From assembly GCF_900110875.1 (NCBI RefSeq), contig NZ_FOFM01000009.1, forward strand, positions 62,001 through 126,000: 64,000 nucleotides of DNA, in the 5' to 3' direction. This document shows, in pieces, positions 8,222 through 17,277 of the stretch. Every line of letters begins with the position of its first letter. Position 1 is the stretch's first letter. The position numbers were made by a program, and so were the translations under genes. Source of the stretch: Pseudovibrio axinellae. GTDB taxonomy: Bacteria > Pseudomonadota > Alphaproteobacteria > Rhizobiales > Stappiaceae. Under the pieces are notes generated by a model that worked only from the letters and a program-made list of their open reading frames with translations, had not been told where the DNA came from and did not search any database.

Positions 8222-8528
8222 AAACACAATCAAGTCAAAGGCCTCTAGTGTTGGCGTTACCTTTAAAGGCGGCTTAGCCTCGGCGAAAACCAAAGCCCTT
8301 GCATACCGAACTGCGCGATCTTAAGCCAAGATATAAACGCGTTCATATGGTCATGCGGAAGATAGGCCGATCTCGAGATCCAAATAAGATGTGTGATGCA
8401 AAGTCCCTTATTCTACCAAAAGCTGTTGTTTTGTTCGTGCACCTTGTTCTGACAACTCTTGGATGCATGACCATCTTTCTCTAAACTGTCGTCTTTGTTC
8501 ATGTCGGAACATTGGGGGAGAATATTCG
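8222..8528. other. Gap upstream of the ABC-F gene
   Basis: No convincing gene. A 61-codon frame at 8299-8484 has no family features or ribosome site. The leader before the ABC-F gene contains short ATG-initiated frames (for example near 8467) that could be a regulatory leader peptide, as seen for some antibiotic-resistance ABC-F genes, but I see no paired attenuator stems to support this. Confidence 0.3.
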
Positions 8529-10307
8529 ATGGCAAAATCCAGTGGCACGCCGTTGATAACCGTGAGCGGTCTTTCGCAGCAATCGCCAGAACAACAGCTA
8601 TTTGAGGACCTCTCCTGCGGTTTGAATGTCGGTGACCGCATCGGTCTCGTTGGACATAATGGATGTGGTAAATCGACTTTCCTAAACCTTCTTGCAGGTC
8701 GAAGTCAGCCAAATGAAGGCAGCATTTCTGTTTCTCGCGCTGCTATAGTTTCGTGTGTTGAACAACACCTTCCCAACCACTTGATTGAATTGAGTCTGGC
8801 GGACGCTGTTCGAGAAGCCCTACCAGCAGATAAGCGCGATTGGATGAGCTGGAAGGTGGACATCAAACTCCCGGAAATAGGGTTTGAACCGCATCAGTCG
8901 CAAGTGCTTTGTAAAGACTTAAGTGGCGGGCAAGTCACCCGGTTGATGCTTGCACGAGCATTGATGAGTGAACCGAACCTCTTGCTGTTAGATGAGCCAA
9001 GCAACCACCTGGACCTGCCAACCATCATTTGGCTTGAGAACTTCCTGAAGTCGTGGAAGGGAAGCTTTCTGATCATTTCCCATGACGCGAACCTGCTGGA
9101 TGCTGTCACTACCCACACTTGGGTTCTACAGGACCGAAAACTACAGGCGTTCAATTTACCCTGTACCACTGCATTGCAAGTACATCAGGTTTTGCTCGAG
9201 GGCAGGATCTCCCAACGCGAGGCAGAAAGCAAAGAAATCAAACGGGTGGAAGCCAGCGCAAAACGTATCGCTGAATGGGGCAAGACATTTGATAACCCAA
9301 GCCTTTCCCGCAAGGCCAAGTCTATGGAGAAATTGGTCGACCACATGAAAGAGGACCAAACCGAAGCCGTGGACGGTTACCCTTGGAACCTCTCCATTGG
9401 CGGAGAGAAGATTCAAGCGGACCGATTAGTTCAGCTCAAAAACCTCCCTATAACGCCGGCAGGTGTCCCAGTAATTTTATACAGGGTGGAAGAGAGGGTT
9501 ATTCGGCCTGGAGATCGGATCGCCGTCATGGGTGCCAATGGCTCGGGTAAGTCCAGTCTACTGCGTTGTTGTTGGGAAAAGCGCTTGAGCGAAGCGGGGG
9601 AAGTTGCGGTACATCCAAGATGCAAGATCGCCTTTTACGATCAAACACTCCAGCAGTTGCCCAATAATGCAAACCTAGTGGAAGGGATGGTAACAGTAGC
9701 TGAAACGCTTGGCGTAGATCTGCGTGCTGAGGATTGTGAAAAGATCATTATTGGCGCCGGTTTCAAATACAGTCAGTTACAGCAAAAAGTTTCACAATTA
9801 AGCGGAGGTGAGCGAGCGCGATTGCTTCTCACATCCCTCTCTCAGGCTAAATCAAACCTCTTGATGCTGGATGAGCCAACTAACCATTTGGACCTGTACG
9901 GAAGAAACGAGCTCTCCAATCAACTACAATCGTTCAATGGAGCCTTGCTCCTGGTATCGCACGACAGACATCTTGTGGAAGCAACATGCAACCGTTTTTG
10001 GGTGGTGCAAAATGGAGCACTACAAGAGGTGAATGACGTTGAAGCAGCTTATTCTATGATCGCAGCCACCGAGCCAAAGCCCCAAGTTGATCCCAGCGTG
10101 TTGAAAGAAAGTGTACTGGTCGAACTGGCAGAAACCGCTATTCCGAGCAGCGACGATGCGGAAGAAACCCTTGAACGCTTGATTGAACTGGAAGAGTTGA
10201 TGGAGGCTGACCTAGCACGCCGCCCAAATCGACAGTCTCCTCATTTACATGGCAAGTGGAAGGACGAAATAGAACAGCTCCAAAAACACCTAGAGTTAGG
10301 TAACTAA
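8529..10307 (+). CDS. ABC-F family ATPase
   Basis: 592 residues with two ABC ATPase cassettes and no membrane segment. The first has Walker A GHNGCGKST (residues 42-50), signature LSGGQVTRLMLARAL and Walker B LLLLDEPSNHLD. The second has GANGSGKSSLL, LSGGERARLLL, LLMLDEPTNHLD and the H-loop LLVSHD. A charged interdomain linker (EAESKEIKRVEASAKRIAEW) is the P-site tRNA-contacting region of ABC-F proteins, and the C-terminus is a short acidic coiled coil. ABC-F proteins bind the ribosomal E site and act as translation factors or antibiotic protection proteins. This one sits outside the well-known EttA sequence type; whether it confers resistance is unknown. Start: ATG 8529 with GGGGGAG upstream. 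A longer reading begins at 8463 without support. Confidence 0.85.
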   Translation: MAKSSGTPLITVSGLSQQSPEQQLFEDLSCGLNVGDRIGLVGHNGCGKSTFLNLLAGRSQPNEGSISVSRAAIVSCVEQHLPNHLIELSLADAVREALPADKRDWMSWKVDIKLPEIGFEPHQSQVLCKDLSGGQVTRLMLARALMSEPNLLLLDEPSNHLDLPTIIWLENFLKSWKGSFLIISHDANLLDAVTTHTWVLQDRKLQAFNLPCTTALQVHQVLLEGRISQREAESKEIKRVEASAKRIAEWGKTFDNPSLSRKAKSMEKLVDHMKEDQTEAVDGYPWNLSIGGEKIQADRLVQLKNLPITPAGVPVILYRVEERVIRPGDRIAVMGANGSGKSSLLRCCWEKRLSEAGEVAVHPRCKIAFYDQTLQQLPNNANLVEGMVTVAETLGVDLRAEDCEKIIIGAGFKYSQLQQKVSQLSGGERARLLLTSLSQAKSNLLMLDEPTNHLDLYGRNELSNQLQSFNGALLLVSHDRHLVEATCNRFWVVQNGALQEVNDVEAAYSMIAATEPKPQVDPSVLKESVLVELAETAIPSSDDAEETLERLIELEELMEADLARRPNRQSPHLHGKWKDEIEQLQKHLELGN

Positions 10308-10538
10308 ACTTATTTACTTCAGAAGTACACGTGGAAATTGCGGTCTAGGTATCAAAACATGAGCCAGATTAAGAGTTTATGGGGACTCAACAACCTAAAC
10401 TCAGCTACCAACATTCCTGAGAGATTCAAATCGTCAACTCGCCTTAATAAACACCAGTTCATATGATTTTTTCAAATATGCTAATAAGTGTAAATTTATC
10501 TTTTACGCTTTTAAATTGCACTTTGTGGAGTTCATATT
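10308..10538. other. AT-rich intergenic region
   Basis: There is no gene. The second half is strongly AT-rich and precedes the secreted lyase-like gene. It likely holds that gene's promoter, but no sigma-70 pair stands out clearly. Confidence 0.4.
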
Positions 10539-13277
10539 TTGAAAAAGATAGATATATATTCATTATTTTACGCAGTTAAATTTCGACCAACAAGAAGTAA
10601 ATTAAGGAAGGCAGCAATCAATCTTGTTGCATGCATCGCAGTCGGCTCACAGCTCGAACTGACGTCATCTGTCAACGCTGCTGACCTACCCGAAGAAATA
10701 TTGATCGGGGTCTCACTACCTAACCTTACCTATTCAGAGCATGGCTTCAAAATAATAGAAGCTTATAGACAACCCCTTGGATTTGGCGTTCCGTTTATCA
10801 AAGGCGACATGACCCAGGAGGGTTTTTTGAATACGACGGTTAGTTGTATCGTCGATGAAAAGAGAGAGACAATCCCATCCCATCCACTAGTCAAGAACAT
10901 TTGGAGCGATGACAGCGTTCGTTGGGCATGGGTGGACTTCTTGTGGGCATCAAATATGTCGGATTGTCACCTCGACACGGGCAATCAACTTGCAACAGGA
11001 ACGATAGCAGTTAGTAACACGCCCGTTACGACTAAAGATCTTTCTGGCGGTGCACTTGAGGTAGACAACGGCAATCTAAAACTGACATTCGGAACATCAA
11101 AACTCTTTCCTGAAGCTATCGAGCAATTTGATGGTGATAGTTACAAGAGCGTGTTGGACGAGACGGTCGACGCAAATTTCTACATCAAGGATCGATATGA
11201 ATGTGACTCTTCAGAGTGTGATGAGCCTGCTTTGGCAACACTTTCAGGTAACATTCACTGGGTGGTAGAAAGAGACAGTCCATTACGAACGGTTATTAAG
11301 GGCACAGCCTCTTACATCACTCAGGATGGAGTTTCGCTCGCCCAAGCAGTTCTTCGCTATACTATTTTTAGCAATGCCAAATACATCGATATCGAGCATC
11401 GTTTAGTCAATAATCGAAAAAATGTCGAATACACGGAGATGGGCATTGAGCTTGGCCTTTCACCCGAATTTACGTTGCTAGCACTTGAGGAAGAAAAGGC
11501 CGAACAACAAGTTTACGCAGGTCTGCAGAACGTTCTGGCAATCACAAACACGCAAGATCACCGCTTTAAGATCTGGTCCGCCGAGGAAGATGAACGTTTC
11601 GACTATATCGACTACAGGCCAGAAACGGTTTTAAAAAGCTTCCCTCAAGACTATCAGGACACCCTTGATGGAATCTTGGGCTACACGTCAGATCTAGATA
11701 CTGTCGTAGACTGGCTGGAAAATGTCGTCCCGCCAAGCGCCTTAGGTGTCGCACGCACACACAACTTGAGGCTGGCTCTTTCACAAAAATCAAATTACGA
11801 TCTTGAGAGGGAGAAATTCCTAGTTGGTACGTTTGTTCAACCAATCCTTTCCTCAATTGACCCTAAATACCTAACCCACCGCCACAGCTCTCTATTCCCC
11901 GTCATGGCAACGTATGAGGAGGGCAACGAATATAGCTCCGAACTGGAAAACTTACGTTCACAATGGTTCGACAATTACATAAGTCAGGGAGATTGGTACC
12001 CTTCAGCCGGGTGGTATGACTATGGTCGTGCGCCTTACAACCGTTTCATGAAAAACGAACAGCCAAATTCAGACGGAAGTGAGCGAATTTACCCCAACTG
12101 GTACCGGCAAACAATCTCGCAATATCACATTATCCGAAACAGTATTTTCAGTTGGGCTCGTTCTGGCGACCGCAAGTATATGGATTTTGCGCGTAAATCG
12201 AACCGACATACAAGGGACTTTCATTTTGTCCATGATGTGGTAGGCGACCTCAACTCCGTTCAAAAAATTGCAGGCCAGTATATGGGAGGGTTTGATTCAC
12301 GTTTCCCTATTTACTGGTCAAGGCCTGGTAGCCAGGGGATTCAACAATTCAATGATGGAGAAGATCTTTCTGCATTTATGTATGAATATTTTCTGATGGA
12401 TAACCTATCAAGCCTCGATGTACTTCAAGGTTATTATAGCGCCTTGCAGTATTATCTTGAGAGTTTTGATACCACTATGGATCCAGCAAGCAAGCGTAGA
12501 ACGATAAAAGAGAACTACTTTAATACAACGCCCTTCCCTTCTATGTCTGCCATGTTGAGCACCTACAAAGCTATCGAAGGAAACTTTTCTGATGGGCAGG
12601 CAGTTCACCACGAAGACCTCAAATCATGGCTAGAAGAATTCCTACCCCTTTTCTACGATGCAAATGACATTTACGGTTTATCTCCTGCATACTGGACTGA
12701 AAACTTTGAAGGCCATAACACTTGGACGCCCTACTATAAGCTAGATCGGAAACTCTCCTTTCTCTTGGACGCTTATCACTTCTTTGAAGTAGAACCGCCG
12801 ACGGAATCAGCCGAACTAGATCTATCCCTTTTACCGAGCAAACTTGCAAATGTGTATTCAAACCCTGAACAGAGCGAGACCTTCAAAAAGGGGGTTTTCA
12901 TTTCGCAGAGTCTGGCACCTTTGTTTTACGGTGTAGGATATGAGGCAAGTTGCAGCGAACAGGCGAAAATTGCACTCAACTGGAATTTAGAGATGGCTAA
13001 AGGACTCGCCAAAGAGCTCTCCTCTCCCCCTGATATCTATAAGGATAAGATCGATATCATGCCAACGAGAAACAATAGCTCGGGCTGGTCCACACATGTC
13101 TCGCAGTACCTTACGGATAACCCTGACCTGAGTTGTCTTGATAAGGATGATCCAGACGAGGGTTGCCTGTATTTCGAATACCACATCGAGCCATCACGAA
13201 ACTCTTACATGCTTTATGCCTTGCCTGTCGCAATTGAACATGCACGCTCTGCAGCTTCGTATTGCGAGAGCCCCTAG
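10539..13277 (+). CDS. Large secreted PcRGLX/YetA-like protein, putative polysaccharide lyase
   Basis: 912 residues starting at a TTG (10539) with GGAG eight bases upstream. A basic N-terminus and hydrophobic stretch end at SSVNA-ADL (about residue 48), so it is exported. The first domain carries GFGVPFIKGDM (about 81-91) and IWSDDSVRWAWVDF (121-134). This matches the G-V-P-x-x-x-G and W-x-D-G-S-x-x-W pattern of the RIFT-barrel N-terminal domain of exo-rhamnogalacturonan lyase PcRGLX and YetA-like proteins. A long middle beta region and a Trp/Tyr-rich alpha/alpha part (YPSAGWYDYGRAPYNR, NWYRQTISQYH) follow, consistent with the toroid domain. I infer a periplasmic or extracellular lyase acting on an acidic polysaccharide, perhaps from algae or host matrix. 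Many substitutions (D-D-S for D-G-S) make the substrate uncertain. No susCD-like or sugar-uptake genes adjoin it. Confidence 0.6.
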   Translation: MKKIDIYSLFYAVKFRPTRSKLRKAAINLVACIAVGSQLELTSSVNAADLPEEILIGVSLPNLTYSEHGFKIIEAYRQPLGFGVPFIKGDMTQEGFLNTTVSCIVDEKRETIPSHPLVKNIWSDDSVRWAWVDFLWASNMSDCHLDTGNQLATGTIAVSNTPVTTKDLSGGALEVDNGNLKLTFGTSKLFPEAIEQFDGDSYKSVLDETVDANFYIKDRYECDSSECDEPALATLSGNIHWVVERDSPLRTVIKGTASYITQDGVSLAQAVLRYTIFSNAKYIDIEHRLVNNRKNVEYTEMGIELGLSPEFTLLALEEEKAEQQVYAGLQNVLAITNTQDHRFKIWSAEEDERFDYIDYRPETVLKSFPQDYQDTLDGILGYTSDLDTVVDWLENVVPPSALGVARTHNLRLALSQKSNYDLEREKFLVGTFVQPILSSIDPKYLTHRHSSLFPVMATYEEGNEYSSELENLRSQWFDNYISQGDWYPSAGWYDYGRAPYNRFMKNEQPNSDGSERIYPNWYRQTISQYHIIRNSIFSWARSGDRKYMDFARKSNRHTRDFHFVHDVVGDLNSVQKIAGQYMGGFDSRFPIYWSRPGSQGIQQFNDGEDLSAFMYEYFLMDNLSSLDVLQGYYSALQYYLESFDTTMDPASKRRTIKENYFNTTPFPSMSAMLSTYKAIEGNFSDGQAVHHEDLKSWLEEFLPLFYDANDIYGLSPAYWTENFEGHNTWTPYYKLDRKLSFLLDAYHFFEVEPPTESAELDLSLLPSKLANVYSNPEQSETFKKGVFISQSLAPLFYGVGYEASCSEQAKIALNWNLEMAKGLAKELSSPPDIYKDKIDIMPTRNNSSGWSTHVSQYLTDNPDLSCLDKDDPDEGCLYFEYHIEPSRNSYMLYALPVAIEHARSAASYCESP

Positions 13278-13305
13278 GAGTGCGGTTAAGTGTGGTCACA
13301 ATGAA

Positions 13306-13333
13306 AAAGCCCGCTGAGATTTCAGCGGGCTTT
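13306..13333. terminator. Bidirectional rho-independent terminator
   Basis: AAAGCCCGCTGA (13306-13317) and TCAGCGGGCTTT (13322-13333) form a 12-bp perfect stem with a four-base loop. An A-run on the left and T-rich sequence on the right allow termination from both sides. It separates the convergent lyase-like gene and the ferredoxin reductase gene. Confidence 0.85.
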
Positions 13334-13355
13334 GTGTTTAAACTATGAAGATAGG

Positions 13356-14192
13356 TTAACCAACGAAGGCGCGCTCAACCACAAATGTTGAGGGGGCAGC
13401 GTTGGAGCCTTCTTCAAGACCATTCTTCTCAAGAAGTGCCTTGGTATCGTTGATCATGTCCATAGATCCGCAAATCATGCCACGGTCGATAGCTGGGTCC
13501 AGCGGTGGTAATCCGAGATCTTCAAAAAGCTTTCCGCTCTCGATGAGTGTCGTGATGCGTTCCTGGCAAGGGTAAGGTTCACGGGTCGCTGCTGTATGCA
13601 AGCGCAGTTTACCAGCCGCAAACTCACCGACGAGTGGATCGTTCAGCACCTCTTCAACCAGTTCTTTGGCGTAGCTAAGCTCACTGACTTCACGGCACGT
13701 TTGTGTCAGGATAACCTCTTCAAACTTCTCATAAGTTTCCGGGTCACGGATGACTGATGCGAATGGAGCAACACCGGTGCCAGTGGAGAACATATAAAGG
13801 CGCTTACCCGGGATTAGTGCGTCATGCACAAGCGTGCCGGTTGGCTTTTTACGCATCAAAACAGTATCGCCTGGCTGAATCTTCTGAAGATGCTCAGTCA
13901 GTGGGCCATTAGGAACCTTGATGGAGAAAAACTCCAGTTCTTCATCCCAGGAAGGGCTCGCGATGGAATAAGCGCGGAAAGTCGGTTTTTCTGCGTTGGG
14001 CAGGCCAATCATCACGAACTCGCCAGACCGAAAGCGGAAAGAACTGGGGCGTGTGATGCGAAATTTAAACAGGCGGTCAGTATAATGCTTAACAGAAACT
14101 ACCTTTTCCGCAAAAACCCCTGCAGGAATAGGGAAATCGGTCTTGGCTTCCTGATCAAGCGCAGGAGCTTGGGCCAACACTGTGTCGGTCAT
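13356..14192 (-). CDS. fpr: Ferredoxin--NADP+ reductase
   Basis: 278 residues, a single-domain plant-type FNR fold without an iron-sulfur domain. The FAD-binding motif is FRAYSIASPSWDEELEF (R-x-Y-S followed by the S-I-x-S-P block), and the NADP part has YMFSTGTGVAPFASVIRD and MICGSMDMINDTKALLEKNG. The C-terminus ends FVVERAFVG, typical of subclass I bacterial FPRs in alphaproteobacteria. The enzyme shuttles electrons between NADPH and ferredoxin or flavodoxin, often in oxidative stress defence or iron-sulfur assembly. The ATG at 14192 follows AAGGA. No SoxR or RirA site is obvious in the upstream gap. Confidence 0.9.
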   Translation of the reverse strand: MTDTVLAQAPALDQEAKTDFPIPAGVFAEKVVSVKHYTDRLFKFRITRPSSFRFRSGEFVMIGLPNAEKPTFRAYSIASPSWDEELEFFSIKVPNGPLTEHLQKIQPGDTVLMRKKPTGTLVHDALIPGKRLYMFSTGTGVAPFASVIRDPETYEKFEEVILTQTCREVSELSYAKELVEEVLNDPLVGEFAAGKLRLHTAATREPYPCQERITTLIESGKLFEDLGLPPLDPAIDRGMICGSMDMINDTKALLEKNGLEEGSNAAPSTFVVERAFVG

Positions 14193-14574
14193 TTGCAATC
14201 CTTAGATTGTTTTGATTAGGCCAAAGTCCCGATACCTGGCCAATTGCTACCTCGCTTTATCTGAGCAATAGGAGAAAAAGCAACCGTTTTATAAGTAAAA
14301 CTTCAGAAAATTGACCTTAAAAGAGACTAAGTCATCTTTAGTTTTCAACGAACAGTGAAATTCACAGAGAAAAGCGCGGGTGTGAACGTTCAGGCTCGTT
14401 ACGGACTAGGTAAAATTACCATCCAACCCATCAAACCAGCAAGGATCGGTAAGCGGTAGTCGTTGAAAGCGCTTATGACGCGGGAACAGACTTATACCCG
14501 TCAATGCATTTCTAAACATGTGCTTGCCCAGGTCATTTGCTGCAAAATATCTACTTCAGTCAGAGACTTAGCGT
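14193..14574. other. Gap between fpr and the secreted hypothetical protein gene
   Basis: No gene is visible. The part next to 14192 should hold the fpr promoter on the minus strand; I see no clear consensus. Nothing else is recognisable. Confidence 0.4.
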
Positions 14575-14928
14575 TTAGTTCTGCAAAATGCTGTTTTCTT
14601 CCTTAGTTTCTTGCCCTTCAACGATATCGCCATCCTTATTGATTTCTTTGATGCATGCTTGCTTGTCTGAATCTGATAATTGAGCGAACCCAAAGTCGGC
14701 TGGGTAACCCATTGCATCAGAGCCAGAGCCGCCAGAACGATACTTCGACGCGATATCGGGGCAGTCTGTCACCGGGCTCACAATATCTGGATACTCCGAC
14801 TTCAAAGGGTCGGAGTTTGCATTGGCGGCTGGGTCCTCTGCAAATTCGTTGATTTGTGCAAATCCATAACTCATTGAAATCAATAGAATACTGAGAGCAA
14901 TCAATAGTGTTTTCTGGTTTGTCTTCAT
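14575..14928 (-). CDS. Secreted hypothetical protein
   Basis: 117 residues with a clear Sec signal peptide (MKTNQKTLLIALSILLISM, cleavage likely after GFA at about residue 24). The mature part is small, acidic, and Ser/Asp/Asn-rich, with two Cys (TDCPDIASKY and KQACIKEIN) that could form one disulfide. I do not recognise a family. The region GYPADFGFAQLSDSDKQACIKE looks like a helix-forming segment. It is transcribed alone on the minus strand, and its ribosome site (AAGAGA) is weak. Confidence 0.5.
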   Translation of the reverse strand: MKTNQKTLLIALSILLISMSYGFAQINEFAEDPAANANSDPLKSEYPDIVSPVTDCPDIASKYRSGGSGSDAMGYPADFGFAQLSDSDKQACIKEINKDGDIVEGQETKEENSILQN

Positions 14929-15145
14929 AGTCTCTTGTCCCGGTGCTCTGTGGAAATGGAAGCTGATGGCATTAAACAGGAGACTCTGAAAGGTTATGTG
15001 AGCGCTTTGGTTTTAATTGCGCGGATATTGGTAAGGATCGCCTTTTGGTTGTGCCTTACCAGCTTTACAAGCAATTTACCTATGCGTAAGCTCTGGGCAC
15101 ACGCTGGAGGGTCTTGATACCTCCCAGCGAAATGGGGGGGACATT

Positions 15146-16384
15146 ATGTTAAAGAAGATTGGCTGGAGTGTTCTGGCTGTCGTGTTGTTGCTTGCCGCTG
15201 GTGCTTTTTACTTTCGCCAGGACATCGCCGAAATTCGAGCTGTGATGGCATACGCTGACGCATTTAAGCCTGAGAAAATCGACCAGAAGTTTCGCTCTCT
15301 TCATGTAGAATATCCAAGTATTTCGATCCCGGCGCCGGAACAAACCTATGACCTGCCGCGGGAGCACCAAGCAGCTCCCATGCCAGCAAGTTTTATGTAC
15401 AAAGGCGAGCCAAGTTCTACCGCCGATTATATTGTAGACTCGCATACCACCGGCCTTGCCATTATGCACAATGGGAAGTTGGTCCATGAGTACTACGATC
15501 GCGGAAACACTGCGGAAACGCATGCCATTCAAATGTCAGTGTCAAAGTCCATGGCATCCATTCTAGTTGGTGTCGCGATGGACGAAGGCTATATTGACAG
15601 TGTTGAAGATCAGGTTGTGAAATACGTTCCTGAACTGAAAGGGACCGCCTATGACGGGGTCCGCCTGAAAGATGTGCTTGAAATGTCTTCTGGCGTACGC
15701 TGGAACGAAGACTATGCCGACCTCAAATCAGATATCGTCCAGTCCGTCGTTGCAATTCTACTCGGCTCGCAAGATGAATTCACCAAGGAAGTGCCACGGG
15801 AGTTTGAACCTGGGACTTTCAACCGCTACTCCTCAATTGATACACACGTCGTCGGTTGGGTGCTGCGTGCCGCAACCGGAAAACCTTATAAGGATTGGTT
15901 TCAGGAGAAGCTTTGGTCGAAGATTGGAGCGGAGTCCTCTGCCAAAATCATGGTCGACACGGTTGGCGAACCTGTCGTTTTTGGGGGCTTAAACATACGC
16001 CTTCGCGATATGCTGCGCGTTGGAATGGTGCTGGCAAGCGGCGGTGTGAACCACAAGGGTGAACGTATTGTTTCTGAGGAGTGGATCAAAGCGTCTGTGA
16101 CGCCAGATGACCCGCGACTGATGCCAGGCTACAAAAATCCGCAGAGCCCGTCTCCGCTCGGCTATAAATATCAATGGTGGCTGCCGATGGAATCCGATCA
16201 GGGAGACTTCACAGCAATCGGCATTCACGGTCAATTCATTTACGTTAACCCAAGCCGCAATGTTGTGATTGCCAAGACGTCAACTTTCCCTGCCTACCAA
16301 GAAAACAAAGAAATGATAAAATTGAAAGCAATCGCCATGTTCCAGGCAATTGCGCGCCACTTAGATGAAGTGCCTAACTCCTAA
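15146..16384 (+). CDS. Membrane-anchored serine hydrolase of the class C beta-lactamase/esterase fold
   Basis: 412 residues. A single N-terminal hydrophobic segment (WSVLAVVLLLAAGAFYF) anchors or exports it. The beta-lactamase (PF00144-type) domain shows the nucleophile motif SVSK (Ser131-x-x-Lys134) in AIQMSVSKSMASI, a second motif NRYSSID where the family has Y-x-N or Y-S-N, and a third motif GIHGQFIYV where penicillin-binding proteins have K-T-G. H-x-G at that place is typical of family esterases and EstB-like hydrolases rather than true beta-lactamases. Likely an envelope esterase, amidase or peptidase of unknown substrate. The gene follows a G-rich ribosome site (15134-15140) and ends in a strong terminator. 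It forms its own transcription unit. Confidence 0.8.
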   Translation: MLKKIGWSVLAVVLLLAAGAFYFRQDIAEIRAVMAYADAFKPEKIDQKFRSLHVEYPSISIPAPEQTYDLPREHQAAPMPASFMYKGEPSSTADYIVDSHTTGLAIMHNGKLVHEYYDRGNTAETHAIQMSVSKSMASILVGVAMDEGYIDSVEDQVVKYVPELKGTAYDGVRLKDVLEMSSGVRWNEDYADLKSDIVQSVVAILLGSQDEFTKEVPREFEPGTFNRYSSIDTHVVGWVLRAATGKPYKDWFQEKLWSKIGAESSAKIMVDTVGEPVVFGGLNIRLRDMLRVGMVLASGGVNHKGERIVSEEWIKASVTPDDPRLMPGYKNPQSPSPLGYKYQWWLPMESDQGDFTAIGIHGQFIYVNPSRNVVIAKTSTFPAYQENKEMIKLKAIAMFQAIARHLDEVPNS

Positions 16385-16390
16385 GAGACT

Positions 16391-16418
16391 GGCCGACTCT
16401 TTACCGAGTCGGCCTTTT
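16391..16418 (+). terminator. Rho-independent terminator of the serine hydrolase gene
   Basis: GGCCGACTC (16391-16399) and GAGTCGGCC (16406-16414) form a 9-bp perfect stem with a six-base loop, followed by TTTT. It also separates this gene from the convergent SDR gene. Confidence 0.85.
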
Positions 16419-16432
16419 GCAGCCAAGAGCAA

Positions 16433-17155
16433 TTAAGCCGGCTGCCCAGTAGCGGCCAGCAATATTTCCCGTATATTCACGTTCTGAGGTTGCTGGTAGA
16501 CAAACAATACGGCGTTTGCGACATCCTGTGCGTTCAGGACTCCGCCCATCTCTGTCTTCCACTGCTCATAACCATCTACGATTTCCTTCGAGGTTGTGTG
16601 AGACAGCAATTCGGTTTCAACTGCGCCGGGCGCAATAGTCATGACCCGCACATTATCAGCTGAAACCTCTTCACGCAGGTTCTCGCTGATCGCATGAACC
16701 GCAAATTTGGTACCGCAATACGCCGCATGAGCTGGAAATGTTTTGCGGCCCGCAATCGAGCTGACATTGATAATGGAGCCGCCACGCCGGGCTTTCATAC
16801 CAGGCAGCACCGCGTGGATGCCGTTCAGCACGCCTTTTACGTTCAAGTCGATCATGCGGTCCCATTCAGCAGGGTCCTGAGTGGAGAGATCTCCCAGCAG
16901 CATACAACCAGCGTTGTTGACAATTGCATCTGGTGCGCCATACGCCTTCTCAGCTTCCTCAACCGCTGCAACAAGCTGCTGTCGGTTAGTAACATCGACA
17001 GCACGGCACAGAGTATTGGGAAGGCCTTGGGCTTCCATTTTCTCAACGCGCCGCGCGAGCAAAAGCAACGGATGGCCAGCGGCACTGAAAGACTTCGCAA
17101 TAGCTGCGCCAATACCGGAACTTGCGCCGGTGACAATGATAAGTGGCTTTTTCAT
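16433..17155 (-). CDS. Short-chain dehydrogenase/reductase (classical SDR)
   Basis: 240 residues from the ATG at 17155, which begins MKKPLIIVTGASSGIGAAIA; GGA lies eight bases upstream. Classical SDR features are all present: T-G-A-S-S-G-I-G for the dinucleotide, NNAG (NAGCMLLGD), the catalytic Ser in INVSSIAGRK and YCGTK (Tyr-x-x-x-Lys), then IAPGAVETELL. It should be an NADP(H)-dependent oxidoreductase of the YdfG-like group that acts on small hydroxy acids or alcohols. Divergent from a LysR gene whose palindromic site lies between them, so regulation by that LysR is likely. A longer reading to 17236 would run into the regulatory region. Confidence 0.85.
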   Translation of the reverse strand: MKKPLIIVTGASSGIGAAIAKSFSAAGHPLLLLARRVEKMEAQGLPNTLCRAVDVTNRQQLVAAVEEAEKAYGAPDAIVNNAGCMLLGDLSTQDPAEWDRMIDLNVKGVLNGIHAVLPGMKARRGGSIINVSSIAGRKTFPAHAAYCGTKFAVHAISENLREEVSADNVRVMTIAPGAVETELLSHTTSKEIVDGYEQWKTEMGGVLNAQDVANAVLFVYQQPQNVNIREILLAATGQPA

Positions 17156-17251
17156 TTTGTTTTCCAGTCTTCTCAGGCTTTCTTTAAGCAAGGCGGCCTT
17201 GTTTTGTATTGGCGCGATTGTATAAATCCCAATCACTGTGATAAATGCGGG

Positions 17252-17264
17252 TAATTCGAAATTA
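17252..17264. promoter_or_regulatory. Candidate LysR box (T-N11-A)
   Basis: TAATTCGAAATTA is an inverted repeat (TAATT, CGA, AATTA) that fits the T-N11-A consensus of LysR-type regulators exactly. It lies in the divergent SDR/LysR gap, 13 bases before the LysR start, as expected for autoregulation plus control of the SDR gene. Confidence 0.55.
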
Positions 17265-17277
17265 TTGTTAGGCTGAA

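Noticed and set aside
8299-8484. 61-codon frame upstream of the ABC-F gene as a regulatory leader peptide
   Set aside because: It lacks a ribosome site, no alternative stem structures are visible, and its composition is not like known attenuation leaders.
14935-15117. 60-codon plus-strand frame before the serine hydrolase gene
   Set aside because: No ribosome site and no homology. It has one hydrophobic stretch, but this region is more simply promoter sequence.
15146-16384. Serine hydrolase as a class C beta-lactamase resistance gene
   Set aside because: The third motif is H-x-G rather than K-T-G and the second is not Y-x-N, which fits esterase-like relatives rather than true AmpC enzymes.
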